The notes beneath the pieces are model-generated. The model was not told the origin of the DNA, made no database searches, and worked only from the letters and a program-made list of their open reading frames with translations. Both the position numbers and the translations under genes were made by a program. From Acidobacteriota bacterium (lineage in GTDB: Bacteria > Acidobacteriota > Thermoanaerobaculia > Thermoanaerobaculales > Thermoanaerobaculaceae), in NCBI GenBank assembly GCA_027458945.1, contig DAIDOU010000109.1, forward strand, positions 1-7,425: a DNA stretch of 7,425 nt. The letters are read 5' to 3'. The first letter of the stretch is position 1. Each line of letters starts with the position of its first letter. This document shows, one piece after another, positions 1-5,548 of the stretch.

Positions 1-609
1 GCGGCGGTCGCGGCCGTCGCGCTCGCGGCAGCGGCTCGGGCCGGAGCGCCGCCGCCTACGCCCGGCACCGCTGCCCGTGTCGGCGGCGCGATCGACCGGG
101 TGTGGGACCAGGTCTCCGACAGCGTTTCCGATGCGCTTCTCGTGACGCGCATTCGCCTGGCGCTGCTCGATCGGCTCAAGGAGGACGGCCTGCGCATCTC
201 GATCGCGACCCACGACGGCGCCGTCGAGCTTTCTGGAGCGGTCAAGGAGCCCGCCAGCGTGGAACTCGCGGCGCGGGCCGCCGCCTCGGTCAGCGGCGTG
301 CGGTCGGTCCGCAGCGACGTCAGGCTGGCCGACGGGACGAACGCGCCGGAGCCCCCGGTGGCGCGCGTCGTCGGCCGCGTGGAGCGCTCGGTCGGCGACG
401 CGGTGCTCGAAGCGCGGGTCAAGGCCGGACTGCTCGAGCAGCTCGGCAAGGTCGCGTTCACGATCGACGTCGAGGCGGCCGGCGGCGCGGTGAGCCTCTC
501 CGGCACCGTGCCGGACGCGGCCCGCGAGCGGCTGGCGCTGACCATCGCCAAGGGCACGTCGGGCGTGAGGGAAGTCCGCGATCGGCTGCAGGTGCGGCCG
601 CAGCGGTGA
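1..609 (+). CDS. Exported two-BON-domain protein, 5' end missing
   Basis: The reading frame is open from the first base of the window, so the start codon lies upstream; 202 residues are visible. Residues 1-14 are almost all Ala/Val/Leu and look like the hydrophobic core of a signal peptide. A Pro/Ala-rich stretch follows, which suggests export to the periplasm or outer envelope. Two BON-like repeats follow, at about residues 43-110 and 133-197. Each has an amphipathic helix (SDALLVTRIRLALLDRL, then GDAVLEARVKAGLLEQL), a beta strand pair ending in L-S-G (AVELSGAVKE, then AVSLSGTVPD), a second helix and a closing V-x-V-x-[SD]-x-[LV] strand. BON domains (OsmY type) bind phospholipid or are found in outer-membrane stress proteins; that role is family knowledge. 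An internal GTG at 100 could be mistaken for a start, but it would discard the leader. No promoter is visible in the window. The domain assignment is firm; the exact role is unknown. Confidence 0.85.
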   Translation, partial: AAVAAVALAAAARAGAPPPTPGTAARVGGAIDRVWDQVSDSVSDALLVTRIRLALLDRLKEDGLRISIATHDGAVELSGAVKEPASVELAARAAASVSGVRSVRSDVRLADGTNAPEPPVARVVGRVERSVGDAVLEARVKAGLLEQLGKVAFTIDVEAAGGAVSLSGTVPDAARERLALTIAKGTSGVREVRDRLQVRPQR

Positions 610-615
610 CGAGCG

Positions 616-728
616 GCGGGAAGAAGATAGAAGGTCGTAGAAGGTAGAGGGATGAAGGAAGGCAGACCACGGAAGACGGAGCCACGTTTCCCCGTCTTTC
701 TTCTTTCTCTTCCCTTCTCTTTCCCCCT
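616..728. repeat. Polypurine arm followed by polypyrimidine arm with mirror repeat
   Basis: After the BON gene the sequence turns from GC-rich coding DNA to a purine-rich stretch (about 616-663) containing TAGAAGGT twice at a 10-bp period (628-635 and 638-645). After a short mixed spacer comes a pyrimidine-rich stretch (687-728) with one purine at 694; 695-728 is uninterrupted C/T. Positions 703-723 form a perfect 21-nt mirror repeat centred on C713. A local hairpin pairs 671-679 with 692-700 (nine pairs, one G-T). The two long arms are only roughly complementary. Possible roles are transcript end for the BON gene, a triplex-prone element, or a dispersed intergenic repeat. There is no T-run typical of an intrinsic terminator next to the strong stem. 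Confidence 0.6.
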
Positions 729-756
729 GTTCAACTTCGGACGCCGGGCGTAGAAT
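728..756 (+). promoter_or_regulatory. Predicted promoter for glpX
   Basis: A TAGAAT hexamer at 751-756 matches the TATAAT consensus at five of six positions. A weak -35 candidate, TGTTCA (728-733), sits 17 bp upstream and matches at only three positions. Transcription would begin near 763, giving a leader of about 36 nt before the glpX start at 799. It lies directly after the polypyrimidine tract. Confidence 0.45.
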
Positions 757-798
757 TCGAAGCGTAGCCAGGGACCACAGGGCAGGGAGGATCCCCCC

Positions 799-1779
799 AT
801 GGACGTCAACCTCGAGCCAGATTTCCTGCGCGTCACCGAACGCGCCGCCATCGCCGCCGCGCGCACGATGGGCTACGGCGATCGCAAGCACTCGGACCGG
901 ATCGCCGTCGAGGCGATGCGCCACGAGATGGACACCCTGGCGATCAACGGTCAGATCGTGATCGGCGAGGGGGAGCGCGACAAGGCCCCGATGCTCTACG
1001 TCGGCGAGAAGGTCGGCGCCGACAAGGACGGCGCCCTCGGCTATCCCGAGATCGACATCGCGGTGGATCCGCTCGAGGGGACGAACCTGTGCGCGACGGG
1101 GTCGAACAACGCGATCGCGGTGCTCGCAGCCGCGAGCAAGGGCGGGCTCCTGTACGCGCCCGACATCTACATGCAGAAGATCGTCGTCGGGCCGACGGCG
1201 CGCGGCTGCATCGACATCGACGCCCCGGTGAAGGACAACCTGGCGAACATCGCCAAGGCGTTCGAGCGCGACGTCGAGGACCTCACCGTCGTCGTGCTCG
1301 AACGCGCGCGGCACGAGCAGCTGATCTCCGAGATCCGAGCCGCCGGCGCCAGGGTCAAGCTGATCTCGGACGGCGACCTCTCCGGCGGGATGTCGACCGC
1401 CATCCGCGGCACCGGGATCCACGCCCTGATGGGGATCGGCGGCGCGCCCGAGGGCGTGATCACGGCCGCAGCGATCCGTTGCCTGCACGGCGAGATGTAC
1501 GGGCGTCTGGTGGTGCTCGAGGACTGGCACCGGCGCCGCCTCGACGAGATCGGGATCACCGACTACGACCACGTCTACACCGAGAGAGAGCTGGCGTCCG
1601 CGGACGACGCCTTGTTCGTCGCATCCGGCGTGACCAAGGGCGACCTGCTCGAAGGGGTGCGCCTGTTCGGAGGCGGGGTGCGGGTGTCCTCGGTGATCAT
1701 GTCGCTGGCCACCCGCACCGTGCGGTTCATCGACTCCGTCTACATGGAAGAGGACGGGATCCTCGAGGTGATGCGCTGA
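799..1779 (+). CDS. glpX: Class II fructose-1,6-bisphosphatase (GlpX type)
   Basis: The 326-aa protein hydrolyses fructose 1,6-bisphosphate to fructose 6-phosphate plus phosphate in the cytoplasm, a step of gluconeogenesis. In organisms with a Calvin cycle, relatives also act on sedoheptulose bisphosphate. Family landmarks are complete: D33, the IGEGERDKAP block with E57, the sugar-phosphatase metal motif VDPLEGTN with D90, the ISDGDLSGG segment near 189-197, and GGAPEGVITAAA with E218. These match the metal ligands known from E. coli GlpX (D33, E57, D85, E213), with a constant shift of five after a short insertion. Length is normal for the family (about 320-340). The ATG is supported by AGGGAGG at 784-790, eight nt upstream. 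The gene is preceded by its own predicted promoter and followed by a small GC hairpin. No neighbouring glycerol genes are present, so a central gluconeogenic role is likelier than glycerol use. Confidence 0.96.
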   Translation: MDVNLEPDFLRVTERAAIAAARTMGYGDRKHSDRIAVEAMRHEMDTLAINGQIVIGEGERDKAPMLYVGEKVGADKDGALGYPEIDIAVDPLEGTNLCATGSNNAIAVLAAASKGGLLYAPDIYMQKIVVGPTARGCIDIDAPVKDNLANIAKAFERDVEDLTVVVLERARHEQLISEIRAAGARVKLISDGDLSGGMSTAIRGTGIHALMGIGGAPEGVITAAAIRCLHGEMYGRLVVLEDWHRRRLDEIGITDYDHVYTERELASADDALFVASGVTKGDLLEGVRLFGGGVRVSSVIMSLATRTVRFIDSVYMEEDGILEVMR

Positions 1780-1789
1780 GTCGGGCCGT

Positions 1790-1811
1790 GGCGGGGCGGT
1801 GAGCCCCCGCC
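1790..1811 (+). terminator. Possible weak terminator hairpin after glpX
   Basis: GGCGGGG (1790-1796) pairs perfectly with CCCCGCC (1805-1811) around an 8-nt loop, 11 nt after the glpX stop codon. No T-run follows, so it may slow or only partly end transcription. Confidence 0.35.
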
Positions 1812-1837
1812 GAGTCCTCCGAGGCGGCGCCGCGGGG

Positions 1838-1843
1838 TAGAAT
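1838..1843 (+). promoter_or_regulatory. Predicted -10 element for pepD
   Basis: TAGAAT at 1838-1843 is identical to the -10 proposed upstream of glpX and is AT-rich within a very GC-rich gap. No recognisable -35 lies 16-18 bp upstream. A start near 1850 would give a leader of about 44 nt before pepD. This suggests that pepD is not only read through from glpX. Confidence 0.4.
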
Positions 1844-1893
1844 GCCGGGGCGTCCGGCGGCAGCGCGGCCGAGACCCGAAAGGAAGGTGCCAC

Positions 1894-3360
1894 GTGTCGA
1901 GCCCACTGGACAAACTTGAACCACGCCTGGTCTGGAAGCACTTCGATGCCATCCGTCAGGTACCGCGCCCGTCCAAGCACGAGGAGCGGATCGCCGAGCA
2001 CGTCGTCGGCTGGGGAAAGTCGGTCGGTCTCGCGACCGGGCGTGACGCCACCGGCAACGTCCTTGTCAAGGTGCCGGCGACGCCGGGGCACGAGAAAGCG
2101 CCGGTGATCGTGTTGCAGGGCCACCTCGACATGGTGCCCGAGAAGAACTCGGACGTGACGTTCGACTTCGAGAAGGACGCGATCCAGGCGCGGGTGGTCG
2201 GCGACTACGTCTATGCGACCGGCACCACGCTGGGCGCCGATAACGGCATCGGCGTCGCCACCGCGATGGCGGTGGCCGAGGACCCCGCCGTCGTGCACGG
2301 GCCGCTCGAGCTGCTGTTCACCGTGGACGAGGAAACCGGTCTGACCGGTGCGACGCAGCTCGACCCCGGGTTGCTGTCCGGGCGCACCTTGATCAACCTC
2401 GACACCGAGGAGGACGCGGCGCTCTACATCGGGTGCGCGGGCGGCGCGGACACCCACGCGGCGTTTACGGTCACCCGCGAGGACGCGCTGGCGTCGACGG
2501 TGCCCGTGCGCATTTCGGTGCGCGGCCTGCGCGGCGGCCACTCCGGCGTGGACATCCACGAGAACCGCGGCAACGCGCTCAAGTTCCTCGTTCGCACCCT
2601 GGCCGCGGTGCGCCGGGCCGGGATCGAGTTCGGGATCGTGTCGATCGCGGGGGGCAGCAAGCACAACGCGATCCCGCGCGAGGCGGACGCGGTGGTGCGG
2701 GTCGCCACCTCGAGCGAGGGGGCGCTGCGGGCGACGGTCAACGAGGCCGCGCGGGTCCTGAAGGAAGAGTTCGGCGAGATCGACCCGGGCCAGCGCCTCG
2801 AGTGCGCCACTCTCGCGGAGCTGCCCGAGAACCGCAAGGTGTTCATCAGGTTCGACAACGAACGCCTCCTCGACGCCCTGCTCGCGTGCCCGCACGGGGT
2901 GCTGGCGATGAGCCGCGCGGTGCCCGGGCTGGTGGAGACCTCGAACAACCTCGCCGTCGTCACCACGGAAGGGAACGCCGTCAGCGTCGTGACCTCCAGC
3001 CGCTCGTCCGTGATGCCGTCGCTGGCGGCCACGACCGAACAGGTCGGGGCCGCGTTCCGACTCGGCGGCGCCGAGGTCGAGCACCTCGAGGGCTACCCCG
3101 GGTGGAAGCCGAACCCGAACTCGATCGTGCTCAACCGCGCCCTCGCGGTGTACGAGCGTGAGTTCGGAGACAAGCCGGCGGTGAAGGCGATCCACGCGGG
3201 CCTCGAGTGCGGGCTGATCGGAGAGAAGTACCCGGGGATGGACATGGTTTCGATGGGGCCGCAGATCGAGTCGCCGCACTCCCCCGACGAGCGCGTGCAG
3301 ATCTCGACGGTCGGCCGGTTCTACCGCCTGCTCTCCGAGACGCTCAAGGAACTGGCGTAG
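1894..3360 (+). CDS. pepD: Aminoacyl-histidine dipeptidase (peptidase D, M20 family)
   Basis: The 488-aa cytosolic dizinc peptidase cleaves Xaa-His (carnosine-like) and other dipeptides, releasing amino acids for reuse. All M20C landmarks are visible: GHLDMV with metal ligand H77 and D79, TTLGADNGIG with bridging D116, DEETGLTGA with catalytic E146 and ligand E147, NLDTEE with D170, and SPHSPDE with the C-terminal ligand H462. The first four ligands lie at a constant offset of three from those reported for Vibrio alginolyticus PepD (H80, D119, E150, D173). The dimerisation or lid domain is about residues 190-400 and includes RGGHSGVDIHENRGNA. Full length matches E. coli PepD (485 aa). The start is GTG, supported by AGGAAGG at 1881-1887, six nt upstream; an in-frame ATG does not occur before the conserved N-terminal helix. 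A strong GC hairpin follows the stop. The family call is very firm; substrate range is inferred. Confidence 0.96.
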   Translation: MSSPLDKLEPRLVWKHFDAIRQVPRPSKHEERIAEHVVGWGKSVGLATGRDATGNVLVKVPATPGHEKAPVIVLQGHLDMVPEKNSDVTFDFEKDAIQARVVGDYVYATGTTLGADNGIGVATAMAVAEDPAVVHGPLELLFTVDEETGLTGATQLDPGLLSGRTLINLDTEEDAALYIGCAGGADTHAAFTVTREDALASTVPVRISVRGLRGGHSGVDIHENRGNALKFLVRTLAAVRRAGIEFGIVSIAGGSKHNAIPREADAVVRVATSSEGALRATVNEAARVLKEEFGEIDPGQRLECATLAELPENRKVFIRFDNERLLDALLACPHGVLAMSRAVPGLVETSNNLAVVTTEGNAVSVVTSSRSSVMPSLAATTEQVGAAFRLGGAEVEHLEGYPGWKPNPNSIVLNRALAVYEREFGDKPAVKAIHAGLECGLIGEKYPGMDMVSMGPQIESPHSPDERVQISTVGRFYRLLSETLKELA

Positions 3361-3381
3361 AGCCTCGCTCGCCAGCGACAG

Positions 3382-3412
3382 CGGCCCCCGGAGCCTCGCG
3401 CCCCGGGGGCCG
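3382..3412. terminator. Bidirectional GC-rich hairpin between convergent genes
   Basis: CGGCCCCCGG (3382-3391) and CCGGGGGCCG (3403-3412) form a perfect 10-bp stem with an 11-nt loop. It lies 21 nt past the pepD stop and 19 nt past the stop of the convergent PhzF gene, so it can serve both strands. No T-run follows on either strand, as is common for very GC-rich genomes. Confidence 0.65.
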
Positions 3413-3431
3413 TCTCGCGTCTGGCCCGGTT

Positions 3432-4223
3432 TCAGACCGCCAGCTCGCCGCGCATGACGGTGACCGCGCGCCCGCCCAGGAACACGCGATCGCCGGCGAC
3501 GCGGACTCGCAGTTCGCCGCCGCGCGCCGACGCCTGGTAGGCGGAGAGCTCGGTCTTGCCGACCCGGCCGGCCCAGAACGGACCGAGGCAGCAGTGCGCC
3601 GAGCCGGTCACCGGGTCCTCGTCCACACCGACGGCGGGGGCGAAGAAGCGTGAGACGAAGTCGTAGCCCGGTGTGCTCGCGGGCGCGGTGACGATCACCC
3701 CGCGGACCGTCACGCCGCACAACCGCGCGAAGTCGGGCTTGACCGCGCGAACGGCCGCCTCGCTGTCGAGCAGGAGCAGGTAGTCGAAGACGTTGCGCCC
3801 GCTGTAGCTGGGCGCGACGCCGAGCGCCTCGAGCAGGGTGTGCGGCGGTTCGGCCTGCATCTCGGGCTTGGCGGGGAAGTCGAGCTCGATGAGGTCGCCG
3901 CGGCGCGACGCCCGCAGCTCGCCGCTGGCCGTCGCGAAGCGGGCGGTTTCGCCGGGCGCCAGGAGGCCCTCCTGCCACAGCACGTGCGCGGCAGCGAGCG
4001 TCGCGTGTCCGCACAGCGCCACCTCGACCGCGGGCGTGAACCAGCGCAGGTTGAACCCGGCACCGTCGCGCAGCAGGAACGCGGTCTCGGAGAGGTTCAT
4101 CTCGCGCGCCACCGCCTGCATCCACCGCTCCTCGCGGGCCTCGCTGAGGAGGCAGACGCCGGCCGGGTTGCCGGCGAACGGCTCGGCCGTGAACGAGTCA
4201 ACCTTGAACGCCCTGACGCCCAT
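3432..4223 (-). CDS. PhzF-family isomerase/epimerase-like protein
   Basis: The 263-aa protein belongs to the PhzF/diaminopimelate-epimerase fold. In PhzF of phenazine makers the enzyme isomerises trans-2,3-dihydro-3-hydroxyanthranilate; most relatives have no known substrate. Visible landmarks from this start are DSFTAEPFAGNPAGV (residues 9-23), the catalytic-glutamate block NLSETAFL with E46 (E45 in PhzF), the CGHATLAAAH block with H73, and DEDPVTGSAHCCLGPFW in the C-terminal half. Two homologous half-barrels and full family length (260-300) are present, so it looks intact. I prefer ATG 4223, with GAGG five nt upstream; a GTG two codons earlier (4229) has its SD-like bases directly against it. 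It is the last gene of the operon, 45 nt after the aminotransferase, with a hairpin in the gap. No other phenazine genes are nearby, so phenazine synthesis is unlikely. A role in processing an amino or keto compound made by the aminotransferase is inference. Confidence 0.9.
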   Translation of the reverse strand: MGVRAFKVDSFTAEPFAGNPAGVCLLSEAREERWMQAVAREMNLSETAFLLRDGAGFNLRWFTPAVEVALCGHATLAAAHVLWQEGLLAPGETARFATASGELRASRRGDLIELDFPAKPEMQAEPPHTLLEALGVAPSYSGRNVFDYLLLLDSEAAVRAVKPDFARLCGVTVRGVIVTAPASTPGYDFVSRFFAPAVGVDEDPVTGSAHCCLGPFWAGRVGKTELSAYQASARGGELRVRVAGDRVFLGGRAVTVMRGELAV

Positions 4224-4241
4224 GGTCACCTCACCCGTCGC

Positions 4242-4258
4242 GGACGGTCCCGCCGTCC
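4242..4258 (-). other. Intercistronic hairpin before the PhzF-like gene
   Basis: GGACGG and CCGTCC form a perfect 6-bp stem with a 5-nt loop. It begins about ten nt after the aminotransferase stop codon and lies upstream of the PhzF-like gene's ribosome binding site. It could act as a processing, stability or partial termination element. Confidence 0.4.
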
Positions 4259-4268
4259 CTTAGACGCC

Positions 4269-5501
4269 CTAGCTTGCGGCGGCACCTGCGCTACGGCACG
4301 CCGCGCCCTCGTTGCGGCCGACGAAATCCCGCAGCACGGCGCCGAGCCGCCGCACCCCCTCGTCGATGCGCTCCGGCGGCATGATCGAGAAGTTGAGCCG
4401 CATCGTGTTCTCGTGCCCGCGGTTGGGGAAGAACGAGCCGCCGGGCACGAACGCGACGTCGTGCTCGATGCAGGCGACGAGCAGCTCGCGCGCGTCGACC
4501 CCCGCGGGGAGCTCGACCCAGAGGAAGAGCCCCCCGGCCGGTCGGGTGAAGCGGACCCCGGCCGGCATCTCGCGCTCCAGCGCCCGGATCATCGCCGCGC
4601 GGCGAGCGCCGTAGATGGCGCGCGCGCGCTTGATGTTGGCGCCGAGGTCGTAGTCCTGGAGGTATCGCGCGATCTGCATCTGCGCCAGCGTCGAGGTCTG
4701 CAGGTCGGCGCCCTGCTTCGCGAGGACGTACTTCTCCAGTAGCGGGCGGGCCGCCGCGGTCCAGCCGATGCGCATGCCCGGGCAGAACACCTTGGAGAAC
4801 GTCCCGAGGAACACGACGAGCCCTTCGGTGTCGAGCGACTTCACCGAAGGCACGGGCGAACCCTCGTACCGGATCTCGGCGTACGGCGAGTCTTCGACGA
4901 CGGGGACCTGCCGGCGGCGCGCGGCGGCGAGGAGCGCCTGCCGCCTGGGGAGCGACCACGTCCGGCCGGTGGGGTTCTGGAACTCGGGGATCACGTAGAT
5001 GAAGGCGGCCCGCGGTTCGCGCTCGAGGATCGTCTCGAGCGTCTCGGGGATCATGCCGTCGTCGTCGGTCGGCACTTCGACGAAGCGCGGCTGGTAGGCG
5101 CGCAGCGCGTTGATCGCGCCCAGGTAGGTCGGGCTCTCGCAAAGCACCACGTCGCCCTCGTCGAGGAAGATCTTCCCGGTGAGGTCGAGGCCCTGCTGCG
5201 ACCCGCTGGTGACGAGCACCTCGTCGGCGGTCACGGCCGTGGCCAGCGTCTCGTTCATGTGGGCCGCGATCCATCGCCGCAGCGGCGGGTACCCCTCGGT
5301 GGTGGAGTACTGGAGCGCCTGCGCCCCCGACTCGGAGAGGAGCTTGGCGGTGACCGCCGCCAGCTCCGCGGCCGGGAACGTCTCCGGCGCCGGGAGCCCG
5401 CCGGCGAACGAGATCACCTCGGGACGTTGCGTGAGCTTGAGGATCTCTCGGATCTCCGAGGCCCTGATTTCGTTCATCCTCCGGGCGAAACGAACGGCCA
5501 T
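4269..5501 (-). CDS. PLP-dependent class I/II aminotransferase, LysN/AadAT-like
   Basis: The 410-aa cytosolic fold-type I aminotransferase moves an amino group between an amino acid and a 2-oxo acid. Landmarks are the N-terminal FAGGLPAPETFP (32-43), LQYSTTEGYPPLR, PLP-phosphate loop SGSQQGLDL, EFQNPTG with N176, VVEDSPY with D204 and Y207, the PLP lysine K237 in TFSKVFCPGMRIGW, AKQGADLQT, and the carboxylate-binding arginine in NTMRLNFS. From memory of the family, this pattern is closest to Thermus LysN and 2-aminoadipate/kynurenine aminotransferases, so substrates may include aminoadipate, aromatic or branched-chain amino acids. The choice of substrate is inference. The start ATG 5501 is set by AAGGAGG (5507-5513) five nt upstream; an open extension of 17 codons to 5552 lacks conservation and would overlap the regulator's stop. 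It lies 47 nt after the MocR-type gene and 45 nt before the PhzF-like gene, probably co-transcribed with both. Confidence 0.93.
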   Translation of the reverse strand: MAVRFARRMNEIRASEIREILKLTQRPEVISFAGGLPAPETFPAAELAAVTAKLLSESGAQALQYSTTEGYPPLRRWIAAHMNETLATAVTADEVLVTSGSQQGLDLTGKIFLDEGDVVLCESPTYLGAINALRAYQPRFVEVPTDDDGMIPETLETILEREPRAAFIYVIPEFQNPTGRTWSLPRRQALLAAARRRQVPVVEDSPYAEIRYEGSPVPSVKSLDTEGLVVFLGTFSKVFCPGMRIGWTAAARPLLEKYVLAKQGADLQTSTLAQMQIARYLQDYDLGANIKRARAIYGARRAAMIRALEREMPAGVRFTRPAGGLFLWVELPAGVDARELLVACIEHDVAFVPGGSFFPNRGHENTMRLNFSIMPPERIDEGVRRLGAVLRDFVGRNEGAACRSAGAAAS

Positions 5502-5518
5502 TCGAACCTCCTTGCCGC

Positions 5519-5537
5519 GCCGCGGCGTCGCCGCGGC
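5519..5537 (-). other. Intercistronic GC hairpin between regulator and aminotransferase
   Basis: GCCGCGGCG and CGCCGCGGC flank a single T, so the transcript can fold into an 8-bp stem with a 3-nt loop. It sits between the regulator's stop codon and the aminotransferase's AAGGAGG site, leaving that site just outside the stem. It may protect or separate the enzyme message, or simply reflect GC-rich composition. Confidence 0.4.
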
Positions 5538-5548
5538 GGTCGCGAACG

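Noticed and set aside
2424..3032. A 202-codon - strand frame opposite pepD
   Set aside because: Antisense shadow of a complete metallopeptidase gene with no ribosome site or domain evidence.
3432..4223. Phenazine biosynthesis cluster
   Set aside because: Only the PhzF-family member is present; no other phenazine synthesis genes are in the window, and most PhzF relatives are unrelated to phenazines.
3840..4742. A 300-codon + strand frame opposite the PhzF-like and aminotransferase genes
   Set aside because: It spans the ends of two well-supported genes on the other strand, and its composition is low-complexity Arg/Gly/Ala with no motifs.
4291..5274. A 327-codon - strand frame inside the aminotransferase
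   Set aside because: Same strand, shifted frame within a gene that has all PLP motifs; extremely Arg-rich translation.
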